In this document: one piece after another, positions 1 to 10,246 of the stretch
Numbering within the stretch: position 1 is the first letter of the stretch
Layout of the letters: each line of letters opens with the position of its first letter
Assembly: GCA_013416795.1 (NCBI GenBank)
Contig: RQSC01000019.1
Coordinates: 122,745 to 160,612, forward strand
DNA from: Prasinococcaceae sp. CCMP 1430
Lineage: Eukaryota; Prasinodermophyta; Palmophyllophyceae; Prasinococcales; Prasinococcaceae
Reading direction: 5' to 3'
DNA length: 37,868 nucleotides
Notes under the pieces: generated by a model
Told to the model about the DNA's origin: nothing
Databases searched by the model: none
Seen by the model: only the letters and a program-made list of their open reading frames with translations
Program-made: the position numbers and the translations under genes

Positions 1-984
1 GCGCTCGCCGGCGCCGCCGCGGGCATGGCCGCGCGCACGGTGGTGGCGCCGCTCGACCTCATGAAGATTCGCTTCCAGGTGCAGCTCGAGCCGACCAAGG
101 CGGCGGGCGGCGCGCGCGCGGCGGCCGGGCCGGTGGGGAAGTACGCGGGCACGTGGCAGGCGATGCGCACCATCGTGCGCGAGGAGGGCGCGCGGGCGCT
201 GTGGCGCGGCAACGTGCCCGCGCAGATGCTCGTCGTGCCGTACTGCGCCGTGCAGTTCGCCGCCAACACCGAGATCAAGAAACGCGCCGCCGAGTGGGCG
301 CGGGAGCGGCGGCGGCGAGAGGGCGGGGGCGGAGGAGGCGACATGAGCGCGACGGAGAAGACCGCGCTCTCGCTCGTCGCGGGCTCGGCGTCCGGCGCGG
401 CCGCGACGCTGGCGACGTACCCCCTCGACCTGCTGCGCACCAGGCTCGCAGCCCAGGGCGAGCCGAAAGTGTACAAGGGAATGTTCCACGCGGCGAGCAC
501 CATCGTGCGCAAGAAGGGCGTGTCGGGGCTGTACGCGGGGCTGGTGCCCACGCTGGTGCAGATCCTGCCCTATGCGGGCGTGCAGTTCCTCGCGTACGAC
601 GGCCTCAGGTCGGCCGTCGTCGCCTCCAAGGAGCGACGGCGCGGCGAGGGCCCTGAGACCTCCGCGACGGTGTCGTCGCTGGAGAGCTTCTTCCTGGGCG
701 TGGCCGCGGGCGTGGTGTCAAAGTGCGTGGTGCACCCGCTCGACGTCATCAAGAAGCGCCTGCAGGTGCAGGGGCTCAATCGGAGTATCGCGTACGGCGC
801 GCGCGTGGCGTGCGGCACCTACAGCGGCACGCGCGACGCCATGGTGCAGGTACTACGAACCGAGGGGGTCGCCGGACTGTACAAGGGCATCGCGCCGAGC
901 CTCATCAAGGCCGCGCCCAACGCCGCCATCACCTTCATGGTGTACGAGTGGGCGAGCAGGCGCCTCTCGGCCGCGGGAATTTAA
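1..984 (+). CDS. Mitochondrial carrier, thiamine pyrophosphate carrier type (5' truncated by the window edge)
   Basis: Mitochondrial inner-membrane carrier of the SLC25 family. Three repeats are visible, each with a Px[DE]xx[KR] signature: PLDLMK (about nt 49), PLDLLR (about nt 421) and PLDVIK (about nt 736). The first repeat reads PLDLMKIRFQVQ and is followed by a segment ending WRGNVPAQ and a QF dipeptide. This is the pattern of thiamine pyrophosphate carriers (SLC25A19/Tpc1), which import ThPP into the matrix; the substrate is inferred from that resemblance only. The frame is open from base 1, reading ALAGAAAG before the first Met at nt 25, and matches the start of a first carrier helix. 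The true start therefore lies outside the window, and Met25 is probably internal. The stop is TAA at 982-984. The gene converges with VPS15, with 97 bases between the two stop codons. Confidence 0.85.
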   Translation, partial: ALAGAAAGMAARTVVAPLDLMKIRFQVQLEPTKAAGGARAAAGPVGKYAGTWQAMRTIVREEGARALWRGNVPAQMLVVPYCAVQFAANTEIKKRAAEWARERRRREGGGGGGDMSATEKTALSLVAGSASGAAATLATYPLDLLRTRLAAQGEPKVYKGMFHAASTIVRKKGVSGLYAGLVPTLVQILPYAGVQFLAYDGLRSAVVASKERRRGEGPETSATVSSLESFFLGVAAGVVSKCVVHPLDVIKKRLQVQGLNRSIAYGARVACGTYSGTRDAMVQVLRTEGVAGLYKGIAPSLIKAAPNAAITFMVYEWASRRLSAAGI

Positions 985-1081
985 TACGCACCGAAACGCA
1001 ATCCCACCATCTGTGCACGCGCGCTGAACGCGCGCGCAAAGCAGCTCGCGTCGCGGTCCTGCGGACAGTCGCGCCTCTCGC

Positions 1082-4000
1082 TCACACCCAGCACTTGACG
1101 ACACCGTCCCTCGACCCGGTCGCAAGCAGGGTGGACCCACCGCCGCCCTCCACGGCGCACATGCTCAGGATGGCGTCCCTGTGGCCCGGCCGCGTGGCAC
1201 GCGCGCGCAGGTCGTTCGTGGCGTTGGGACCGCTGCCGCCTCCCCCGTCGCCGCCATGCGCGCTGCCGCCGTCGGCGTACGTCGCCTCGAGGGGCGTGCA
1301 GCGCAGCAGACGCACGCCGCCGGCGTCGACGCCGCTGAACATGGGCTCGCTCTCAGTCGACGGCGACGCGCTCACGGCGTAGCAGCCGCGCGCGCCAGGT
1401 GTAGCCATGTCCCAGTAGCGCACGCACGCGTCGGTGCCCGCCGTCAGGAAGGCACTGCCGCCGCGCAGCGGCACCACGCAACGTGCCCCCGCAGGACGCG
1501 GCGGCGGCGCGCACAGCTCATCCACACGCAGGCGTCCGGTAAGGCCACCGCCGCCGCTGCCGCCGCTGCCCGCACCGCCGGTCACGAATGCGCTGAGGCG
1601 CTGCAGCGAAGCGGGCGGAGTCCTGCCAGACGCGGCGTCTGCCGTCGCGGCGTCGGGGCACACGCGCACCCCCCCTACAGTCTCGCCTGTGGCCATGTCG
1701 TACAGCCCCACGTCGTTCAGCGCCGCCGCTGCCAGCACGGGGGCGCCGTTGACGACCGCCGTAGGTGCCACCGCGGCGAGCGCCTCGAAGCGCGCGCGTT
1801 TGGGATGAGCCCACAGAGCTGATCGCACCTGGAACCGGAGGTCCCACAGCGACACGCGGTGGTTGGCGGACGCCGCCACCCAGCATCCAGAGGGGTCCAT
1901 CAGGACGTGCTCCACCGGCCCCTCCGCACGCGGCGCAGCCAGCACGAAAGCCTCGGATTTGGCGCGGGGGTCTGCACGGGGGGAGCACCACGCACAGGAA
2001 GCACAAGCGCGAGTCAGAGATAGCCCCGAACGACAGAAATTGAACGCGTTCGTCATGCTTCCGCCCCTTCCCCAGCGCGCAAGGACGCATGGCCGCACGC
2101 GCTGCAAGGTGCGCACGTACCGAGGGCGTGCACACGTCCCCACTGCGTCGACCATAGAATCAGCTGACCGGCACCACCAGCGGCGGCCACGCTCCCGGGC
2201 GGCGTAGCTGCCACCGAGAGCGCCGCGCCCTCGTCCACGCTCGTGTCCACTATGCGCTCGACCGAGCCAGCATACTGCTCAGCAATGCCCTGTCCCCGCA
2301 CCGCGGGGTTGTAGCTGACGCTGAAGATGTGCACGCTTCCATCTGAGACGGACGCAGCCACCCGATGGTCCGGGAGCGCACACACCTTGGTCACGCCAGC
2401 GGGCGAGCGCCCTCCCAGTGCGCTGTCGCTGCGCACATTGTATGTGAGGCGCGAGCGGAAGGACACATCCTTCTCCACGCGTCGCTTGTCCCACACCTTG
2501 ATGGTGCCGTCGGCGCTGCCAGTGGCGAAGAACGCGCCATCGTGGGAACACGCAATGCCCGTGACGGCGCCCGAGTGCTCAGCCAGATGGGCGAGGAGGA
2601 CGCCGCGCGGGCGCCAGCCGGCTGGGCCGCTGCCGCTGGGTGAGAGCACGGGCGCGACGGGCATCAGACGCGGCGCGGGCTGGCTCGAGGTGTGCGCGTG
2701 TGCGGCGTGGTGAGCGTGTATCGAGCGGGCGCTCGTGTGTCTGTGCATGCTAGTCGACGGCGAGCTCAGGCCAGCAGGAGTCGCGGCTGTGCCTCCTGGA
2801 AGCCTTCGGATGGCGCCAGGATTGAGCGTGAGTGCCGGCGATGCCGCCAGGTTTGCCTGCAGCGAGACCTTTTCGACATTGGCACCGCCGCGCGCGTCAG
2901 GTGCCAGCGACGCCGGAGGCGCGCCGTAGACCGTCCGCGCGTGCCTGTCGCTGTCTGGGAGCACTCTGTCCGTGCCTTCGCCCACAGCACCAGAGGCGCC
3001 CCCATGGCCAGCGCCGTCATCAGCGTCCGCGCCAAGAGGGGGAGGATGGTCCAAATGATACCTCGCGGCAGCACTCCCGGCCACGCCCCTGCCTTCCCTT
3101 GTCGGCTCAACGGGAAGAAGACCGAGCGCAGCTAACGGCGGCGGCGCAGCCGCGGCCGCGGCGGCGCGTGAAGACGCCGCAGCTGCGGCTGCCGACGCAG
3201 CCTTGCTCCCTCCACCTTGCATGCGATTGGCCCGACGAGTTGCGTGCTCCGCCAAAGCGGAACGCACATCAGGGTCAAGGCCGGCGAGGACCTGCTGGCC
3301 TGGTATCTGATGCATGCCGCCGCTCGCGTCGACCCCCCGACTCTGCGCAATCGCCACTTGGACGAGCGCTTCGAGTTGCTCGCATGTCACGGGAGGCTTG
3401 GACGCATCCAGCAGCGCTCTTTCGCTCGTCATATCGAGCGCGGGGTACTTGAGCACCGGCAATAGCGCCGGCAGTATGAATGTCTGCTTGTCTGCCGGAC
3501 CCACAGCTGCGGCTGCTGCGGCAACCGCGGCGCGCGCTGCCGAGGCCACAGCGGCAGACGGATGGACGAGCAAAGGCGCTGCTTTCTTCACAGCGGCCAG
3601 TGTGGCCGGTCGCCGCAGCGGTGCGGCTGGACTGCTGATCATTTTTGCGAGGCATCGCAACGCCGCCGCGGCGACGGCCTCCTCTGGATCGCACAGCGTG
3701 TTTTCAACGCACGGCAGGAGGAACTGCTCGACGGCCGCGCCACCGGCCGCAGCGCCGATCGCTGCCGCCTCGTCGAAAAAGGCGGCTCGAAGCTGCCAAT
3801 CCCTATCGTTGAGAAATGTGATCAGCATGGGCAAGAGGAACCCAGCACACTCCCGGCGACCGAGCGCGCCGCACAGCGCGTGCGCGCTCCGCAGGACCGC
3901 ACGGCGCACTGCAGCGACGTCCACAGCGGCTGAGCTTGCTCTGTTGCTGCTGTGTGAGTCCGTCGGCGTCGCGAGTTCCTGCAAGGCCTGCTCGACCTCA

Positions 4001-6438
4001 ATGCGCAGGGCCGCCCGCTCCTCATCGAAGCGTATGCCAGCTGCTCCGCCGCCAGTAGCGCCGATCGCACTACTGCCACCGCCTGAGCCGTCGCCGGTCC
4101 CGCCGCGTGCTCCGCTGCCCGCACTCTGATTCTCCTCTTGCGATGCGTTGAGTTGGGCCCTCGCAAGGAAAGTGTCCGCGGCAGACGCAATGCGCGCCAG
4201 ATGGACGGCATAGGTTGCGCGCACGCCGGCCTCCGGGTCGGCGGGCAGCAGGCTCAAAGCAGGCAGCACATACTCGGGAAATGCCTTCGCTTCCGACGGC
4301 GGAAAGGCTCGCACTAGCATCGCAACGTCCGCGAGCACCTCCACGGCCTTCGACCGCACCGCTGACGACGGATCGGGCACTAGTGACAGCACGTACGGCA
4401 TGATGCGCTGCAAACGCGTGTCGTCATCCAGGGCGGGTGACAGCCGTGCAAGCATCTGCAGGGCGGCTCTGCGGCAACTGGCACGCGCAGCACCCCGCGC
4501 GGCAGAGCAGAGCGCCGCTGCAAGGATGGCAGCGCCAATGCAAGGGTTGGTCGCGACGCCGCGCGAGCCGTCGTCACCCTGTGCGGCAACCTGGGCAACT
4601 GTCGCCTGCGGAGCCCCTGACGCGACCGCCGTCGCCATGTCGCCCGATCTGCTGCCACCGACAGCCATCACACGACGGCGTCGACGAACCCACCGTCGCC
4701 TTCGGCTCGTTGCCACCGGCGACTCCGTTTCTCGCCAACGACGCTCGCGAGCGGCGTTGGCCGCATCCTCCGCGAGTGCCGCGTCAGTCTGACCAACCCC
4801 GACGAACGCCGGTGTGTGACCCGCGTGTGCCTCAGAGCAGGTGCCCGACGATGCCTCTTCCTGTATCATGTACTGCCACTTCTCCGCCGTCCATCCATCG
4901 TCCAGCCATCGCCATCCGCCACCCGACGGCAGCTGCCGCATCTGGCGCCGCCACGAGGCGGGAGCCTGCGCTGGCGCGGCGATCATGCATGGCGCGTCAT
5001 GTCCCGCTCCATCGGATGCGCCCACATCCGCTCCCACGGGATCAACTTCAACCCACGCGCGCGTGTCATCGCTGCGGCTCTGATACTCCCAGACTTCCTC
5101 CTTTTCCACACAGCCTGCGGTGCCTATCGACGCGCACAACGACGCCGAGAGTGACTGACCGCCCTGCACGCCACCAGCACCATCGAGCGCCGCGGGGTCC
5201 GCCCACGCATCCATGCCATCAGCGTCAGCGCTATCAGTGCCAGCGTCGTGCGCGTCATGGCCGCGACCATCGGCTCCATCGGGCAACAGGCGCGAGATGT
5301 CGAGCCGCGCGACGTCGCTGATGAGGTCACTGCCGGCATCGCTGGCTTCAAAGTTTCCTTGCGACCCCCCACCGATGCGCGCATTCAGAGCCGCGCTCTC
5401 GGCCGCGAAGGCGCGCTCGAGTTCAGGCAGTGCTTGCTGCACCATCTCAACGCGCCTGTTGCAATCGCACAGAAGCATGTCGCCCATAAAGCCGTGCAGC
5501 CTCTCCTTGAAGAATCTGGGGAAGCACTTCGGCGCCCAGATCGCCACGTACTCCTGCGCGCTCAGCCTCCGCGCTGGGTCGCGCTGCGTCATGTGGAGCA
5601 CCATCCGGGCGACTTCGGGGTAGTGTGCGGACACGCCCTGTAGGGCCTCCTCGCGCCTGTCCTCTGCCCCGGTGCGGTAGCGCAGCAGCGCGCCGAGGTC
5701 GAAGAGCGCCGTGCCCTCCGTGTACAGCTCGGCGATGCAGCACCCCAGCGAGAAGACGTCCGAGCTGAACTGCAGGGGCACGTCAAAGTCCGCAGCGCTG
5801 GACCCGTCTGTGAAACGCTCGGGTGCAAGGTAGCACCGCCTGCGCCCGCCGGCGTCGAAGAAAAACGAGAAGTCCGCAGGGTTGTCCGCGGGCAGCATCG
5901 CAGGCTTGAACGGCGCGAAGTCGCTCAGGAAGACCCAGTGCCAGCTCGTGACGAGCGCGTTCTCCAGCTTGACGTCGCCGTGCGCCACACCACGGCCGTG
6001 TGCCTCAGCGAGCGCGCACATCATCTGGAAGGCGATCCAGGCGCGCTCGGCGGCGCTCAGGAACGGCCGCGTGCTCAGCCGGTCGCGCACAGAGCAGAAG
6101 CCGTACGGCCGCACGAGGTACACCGCGCGGTCGGTCTGCACAATCTCCTGATACGGCCAGCAGTGGATCGTGCTGCCCGCACCGGGGGAGCCCTCGAGCT
6201 TCTCTTTGACCCTCCTGAGTCTCTCGACGAACCTCCCGATGCCTTTGGCATCGTTCTGCCGCCGGGCGTACACCTTAGCGACCGCCGCGCCGGCGTTGCC
6301 AACGCACTGCAGCGTCTTCAGGAAGCGCCCGCCGCCGAGGGCCTCCTTGCACGTGTACCGCGCGCCCAGCTCGGCCGCCAGCAACGATTCCGCCGTGCCG
6401 CGCTCGAGCGGCGCCTGCAGCGCCAGCTGGTTTCCCAT
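1082..6438 (-). CDS. VPS15: Vps15 (PIK3R4-like) PI3-kinase regulatory subunit: pseudokinase-like kinase, HEAT repeats, WD40
   Basis: Regulatory and scaffold subunit of class III PI3-kinase, acting on endosomes and autophagic membranes. Model: exon 1 at 6438-2121, a GT-AG intron at 2120-1972 (149 bases), exon 2 at 1971-1082; 1735 residues. The splice restores the WD40 frame across a phase-1 site. The start is set at MGNQL, the conserved Vps15 N-terminus with myristoylatable Gly2, in a strong context (GCCATGG). A Met five codons upstream is less likely. The kinase domain spans residues ~28-310: Lys55, HGD at 153-155 in place of HRD, DFA at 173-175 in place of DFG, then APERF. These variants are normal for Vps15. 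A long low-complexity segment follows, then HEAT-like helices (~630-1000), an Ala-rich segment and a WD40 propeller (~1278-1735) ending in DGVVKCWV. It lies 39 bases downstream of the PI3-kinase gene on the same strand. Confidence 0.93.
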
Positions 6439-6477
6439 GGCGACCGTCGTCAATCACCCCCCACCCGCCCGACACTG

Positions 6478-8562
6478 TCAGTGCACCAGGGAGTGGATCG
6501 CGTTGTTGAGCTGCGTCGTCTTCGTGTGCAGGCTCTGGTGGATCCACCGCTTGAACTCGGCGCCGGCTCGCCCGTCGTCGTCCGTGAGGAGGAGCGCGTC
6601 GACGAGGTACCTGATGTCGTCGGTGCTCGCGAGCTCGGGGATGCCGCTGGAGAGCATGAGCTCGAACAGCGTGGTGAAGGTGTCGGCGTGGCGGCGCAGG
6701 ATGTTGAAGGCCCTCGCGCACAGATCCTCGAACAGCGCGAAGCGGGGGTCCTCGATGCCGCCCATGACGAAGGCGAAGTCGGGGGTGAAGACGAACTTGG
6801 CGCGCTCGCGCTTGAAGCCGAACTTGCTCTTGAAGTGCCCCAGGAAGTGGCCGAAGTCGACGTGGAACAGGTTGCCCGTCCGCTGCACCAAGATGTTGTC
6901 GTTGTGCCTGTCGCCGATGCCCAGCACGCACGTGGCCACGCAGTAGCCCGCGCACGAGCGGACGAAGTTGTCCACCGCGCGGTCGTAGGACTCGTCGTCT
7001 GGGTTGTTCCTGCGCAACCACTTGGCGAGCGGGTCCGCCATGAAGCACTGGAAGCTGCCTCCCGCATCCTTGGAGATCTCCGACGTGGTGTGCGCGTTTG
7101 GCACCACCTCGAGCATGCCGACCTCGCTCCCGACGGCCACCGTCCGATAGGCGTTCATGCACAGGTCGAGGCCGTCCTGCCGCCAGAGCGTGTCCATGAC
7201 GCGCAGCGTCTGGAGCGTGAGCAGGTCCTGACGCGGGTCGTCGCCCGCCTTGTAGATGACGCTGATGTCGTCGCCCAAGGGGTCGGCGTTCTCGAACACC
7301 AGCCACAGCGGCAGCTTCTTCGAGTCCATGCACTTGCACTCGGCGACCCTCAGTCCCTTCACGCGCAGCTTGGGGTGGAGGGGCAGGCGGCACTCCGGCG
7401 GGACGGTCACCTCGGCCAAGAGCTTGCGCAGCAGCGCCGGGCGCGCCTTGTCGGGCGCCGCCTTGATGGCGAGCGCCGCGCGCGTGAGCTGCGAGACGAG
7501 CTCGTTCTGCTTGAGAAGCTCGTGGCGGTACTCGCCGCTGCACTTTTGGTATGTTTGCAGCATCGCCCTCAAGTTGTCGCGCGGGCGAATGCTCGGCATG
7601 CGGGCCTGCGCCTTGAGGTGCCAGTAGAAGTAGTGGCCAATGAGCGGGCTGCGCACCGCGCGGTCCATGAGGAAGTCCGCAACGGGGCTCGAGTGGTACG
7701 ACTCGTGCTTGGCGACCTGCGTGAGCTGCAGCAGGATCGACTCCAGCGCCGCGTCGTCGAGGCAGCGGAGGCACCCTACGGCAAACGCGCGCACAGCGGC
7801 GTCCGTGGGTCTCAAAGCCAGCAGCTGCAGCGCCACCTGCGCCGACACGCGCGGCCACATCGCCAGCTGCCTGTGCGCCGCCGCCACGTGCTTCTGGCTG
7901 TCCCAGTTCACGCTCCGCAGCAGCTTGGCCAGCGACCGCTCCGGACGGTGCGCGCGCAGCCAGTCGCGGTGCCGAAAGAACAGCTCCTGTTGGGCGTGGG
8001 TGAGCTCGTCCGGGCTTGACATGTTGATGCTCTCATCAAGCGACATCCTCTCGTCCTCGGCTGGGTGCGGCGGCGGCGGCGTGCCGCCCCCGTCGGCGCC
8101 GTCCTCCGCAACCGCCGCCTCGGCTGGTGTCATGCCCCCAATGCGCCCTGCTGCCCCGCTCCCCTCTGCGCCGTTCGCACCGCCCTCCTCCGGCCCTGCG
8201 CGCTTGACCAGCGCCGGCGGCGCGAGCACCAGGGCGAGCTTCGCCACCGCGCCCTGCTTGCGGCAGCGCGCGACGTGCAGGAACTCACCCATCCGCGCGG
8301 CCGGCTCGGCAAGTGTGTCGAGGTACTGGTCGTACCCAACGAGCTTGATGGCGAATTTCGCAGGGTCGGCGGTGGCGGCGCCGTCGCCTCCTCCGCCTCT
8401 GTGGGCGACGCCGTACGCCGTGACGAGCCTGTCGCGCACGGCCGTGGCAGCTTCCGAGACGTCGAAGGCGATCTCAACCTGGACCAGGCCCGGGCAGATG
8501 CAGTGGCACCGGAGCTCCGTCGAGGGAGCTCCGTCGACAGGAGTCTGGATGCGCTCTGCCAT
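6478..8562 (-). CDS. Phosphoinositide 3-kinase catalytic subunit, class I type, with RBD and no recognisable C2 domain
   Basis: Lipid kinase phosphorylating the 3-hydroxyl of phosphoinositides. From Met at 8562 it has 694 residues: a Ras-binding-like domain (~16-115, core IKLVGYDQYL), an acidic/Pro/Gly linker (~116-185), a PIK helical domain (~186-370, with SVNWDS and FYWHLK) and a kinase domain (~385-694). Visible kinase motifs are Lys438 in VIYKAGDD, DRHNDN at 551-556 and DFG at 569-571. The activation loop contains FGFKRERAKF (581-590), the basic box of class I enzymes that accept PI(4,5)P2; Vps34 lacks it. The ~70-residue linker leaves no room for a normal C2 domain. The 5' end is unresolved. 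The same frame is open up to 8949, but a different frame (about 8985-8600) has coding-like composition and could be an upstream exon joined by a short intron. The stop is TGA at 6480-6478. Confidence 0.88.
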   Translation of the reverse strand: MAERIQTPVDGAPSTELRCHCICPGLVQVEIAFDVSEAATAVRDRLVTAYGVAHRGGGGDGAATADPAKFAIKLVGYDQYLDTLAEPAARMGEFLHVARCRKQGAVAKLALVLAPPALVKRAGPEEGGANGAEGSGAAGRIGGMTPAEAAVAEDGADGGGTPPPPHPAEDERMSLDESINMSSPDELTHAQQELFFRHRDWLRAHRPERSLAKLLRSVNWDSQKHVAAAHRQLAMWPRVSAQVALQLLALRPTDAAVRAFAVGCLRCLDDAALESILLQLTQVAKHESYHSSPVADFLMDRAVRSPLIGHYFYWHLKAQARMPSIRPRDNLRAMLQTYQKCSGEYRHELLKQNELVSQLTRAALAIKAAPDKARPALLRKLLAEVTVPPECRLPLHPKLRVKGLRVAECKCMDSKKLPLWLVFENADPLGDDISVIYKAGDDPRQDLLTLQTLRVMDTLWRQDGLDLCMNAYRTVAVGSEVGMLEVVPNAHTTSEISKDAGGSFQCFMADPLAKWLRRNNPDDESYDRAVDNFVRSCAGYCVATCVLGIGDRHNDNILVQRTGNLFHVDFGHFLGHFKSKFGFKRERAKFVFTPDFAFVMGGIEDPRFALFEDLCARAFNILRRHADTFTTLFELMLSSGIPELASTDDIRYLVDALLLTDDDGRAGAEFKRWIHQSLHTKTTQLNNAIHSLVH

Positions 8563-9460
8563 GAATATGATCGGCGATGGCGCGATGGCCCTGCACATGT
8601 GTGACCAGCGGCGCCTCGCCACTGCGGAGGCGGACCGCCGACGCGTGGCCATCGGCGCCGACGGCGCCGACCGCGCGCGCATCGATTTTCTGATCGAGGT
8701 CGATGCTGAACAACCGGCCGTCGCTCGACAGGAAGCGCGTGCGCGGGAAAGCGCGTGCGGCTTCGGAAGGAGCGGCGCCATTATATGCCCGATACATGGC
8801 GGCTCCAGCGTGTGGCGCTTCACGTCCGCCGATGGCGATGCGTTCGATATTTGATGGGATTCGAAGTGCCCTCGCCTCAGCCAGCGTAGCTGCATAGGCG
8901 ATATTGCCATCGCGCTGCGTCGGGCCAGCCGCAGCGGCAACCACGTCACCCGACACCAGTCCGCCGGCCGCCAAGCCGCTGCCTTGGCCCGGGGCGCGGG
9001 CGCCGGGCAGGGTTAGAGCTGGCCGCAGCCGCGCCCGCCGTGTGCCGCCGTGCCGCGGCCCGCAGGCAATGCGGGCCGGTTGAGCCTGCGTTTACGCGCG
9101 GGAGCGACGAACCTGCGCGTTGCCCGCCCCAACGACGACCAGGACCCCCCCACCACCACCACCACCCTTCCCTCCCCCTCCACCTCTCTCTTCCCGCAGG
9201 GCCGCGCCCCGCCTCGGCGCGCGCCGCGTGCCCCTTCGGCGCCGCGCGCGCGCGCGCGCGGTGCCAGTTCGGCGTTCGCCCGTTCGCTTCTCAAACCCTA
9301 AATAAATGTGCTCACACCTGGTGACGCGACTTCACGCCTTGGAAATTTCAAATGTCAAACTCCGCAAATTCCACCATGCGGCCTCGGCACGACATACAGT
9401 ACGATTCGACGACGCCGCGATTTCGCGATTCAAAGTCACGCATATGTCTCCCGTGGGTAC

Positions 9461-9482
9461 TTTATATACATAAAAATATAGT
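9461..9482. promoter_or_regulatory. AT-rich island, TATA-like, in the divergent promoter region
   Basis: A 22-base stretch of almost pure A/T (TTTATATACA followed by TAAAAATATA) sits in otherwise very GC-rich DNA. It lies ~900 bases from the PI3-kinase start and ~770 bases from the aminopeptidase start. A core-promoter role is inference from composition and position only. Confidence 0.3.
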
Positions 9483-9549
9483 TGTGTGTGCGCACGCGTC
9501 GCCGTATGCGCACGCGTCCCGCAGCAGTGGATCGCGCCAGCGCGGGGCG

Positions 9550-9592
9550 CATGCGGTTTGATGTCCGGGGTGTTTGCGCATGCGGTTTGATG
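9550..9592 (+). repeat. Two copies of a dispersed CATGCGKTTTGAYG motif
   Basis: CATGCGGTTTGATG occurs at 9550-9563 and again at 9579-9592. Near-identical 14-mers occur at 24352-24365 (reverse strand) and three times at 27252-27368. All lie in non-coding or gene-start DNA. Confidence 0.7.
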
Positions 9593-9600
9593 GGCGGGAC

Positions 9601-9628
9601 GCTGTGGCGCGCTGCGGCGCGCCACAGC
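9601..9628. repeat. Perfect inverted repeat (12-base stem, 4-base loop)
   Basis: GCTGTGGCGCGC at 9601-9612 pairs exactly with GCGCGCCACAGC at 9617-9628 around the loop TGCG. It starts 8 bases after the second copy of the dispersed motif. A related TGTGGCGC / GCGCCACA pair brackets 27141-27181, immediately before another cluster of the motif. Confidence 0.6.
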
Positions 9629-9989
9629 GCGCGCGCGGTGCGGTGCGGTGCGGTGCGGCGACGACCCCCTCCCCCCCCCCCATCCTCGTCGCCGGGCCCG
9701 GCCGACGCATGCTCGCGCGCGCCGCGTCGTTGATGGCATGCGCCGCGCGCGCGGGCCCGGCCCCCCGCGCCGCGGCCCGGTGACCTGGGCCGGATCGAGC
9801 GCGTCCGCGGCGCACGCTGGCTCTCCTGGGACGCTCCGCCACGCGTAGCGCTCACCGTCTGGCTCCGGCCCGGCCCCTCCCCCTCCCGCAACACCCTGCC
9901 CCCCGGGCCTCCACGAGCAGCCCCCGCCGATCCCCCGCTTCGACCGCGCGCAAAAAAACATTTCCGCCCATTTTCATCCCCGCCGCGCC

Positions 9990-10016
9990 AAAAAAAGTTT
10001 TTTTTTTAAAAAAAAA
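9990..10016. promoter_or_regulatory. A7-G-T10-A9 homopolymer block upstream of the aminopeptidase
   Basis: A run of seven A, one G, ten T and nine A, flanked by GCGCC and GCGC, lies ~230 bases before the aminopeptidase start codon. Its T10/A9 core can fold on itself. In such GC-rich DNA a poly(dA:dT) block could exclude nucleosomes at a promoter; this is inference. Confidence 0.3.
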
Positions 10017-10246
10017 GCGCGTCAGCCGGGACACTCATCGAAAAGGGCGGGCGCCGGCGCGGGAGCGCGCGGCAGAGAGGGAGGGAGGGGAGAGCGCCCC
10101 CGCGTGCCCCGAACGGCCCCATTTGTGGGGGGTCGGGGCCGCGGCGCGTCCCATCTCGATCCCGGCGCCCAGATCCGCGCGGATCCGCCCAGATCCGCGC
10201 CGCATCCGCGCGGCCGCAGGGGCGCACCGCTCTCTGAGCCTATCGG

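Larger units (their letters stand above)
8563..10246. other. Divergent intergenic region between the PI3-kinase and aminopeptidase genes
   Basis: No convincing complete gene is seen here. The first ~420 bases may hold a 5' exon of the PI3-kinase, in another frame, reading on the minus strand. The rest is low-complexity, very GC-rich DNA: a CCA/CCT-rich tract near 9145-9200, a (GGTGC)n run near 9636-9660 and a C-rich run near 9667-9680. It also holds AT islands, two copies of a dispersed motif and a perfect hairpin, listed separately. Promoters for both flanking genes must lie here. Long open frames on both strands in this stretch are Arg/Ala/Gly-rich and look like GC-driven artefacts. Confidence 0.6.

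Noticed and set aside
153-173. HGD and DFA at Vps15 residues 153-155 and 173-175 (located in the 6438-2121 exon) as evidence of a broken kinase
   Set aside because: These replacements of HRD and DFG are normal in the Vps15 family, so they are not damage. Positions given here are protein residues.
6439-6477. Translational read-through making a single PI3K-Vps15 protein
   Set aside because: Although the frames are in register, two TGA codons separate them, and Vps15 has its own conserved myristoylation start MGNQL.
5938-8019. 693-codon open frame on the + strand antisense to the Vps15 and PI3-kinase genes
   Set aside because: It is a GC-driven shadow: Arg/Val/His/Gln-rich with no domain, and the opposite strand encodes well-recognised proteins over the same bases.
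9332-9961. Minus-strand 209-codon frame in the divergent promoter region as a gene
   Set aside because: Low-complexity Arg/Ala/Gly/His content, overlapping simple repeats, hairpin and AT island; no protein-like motif.
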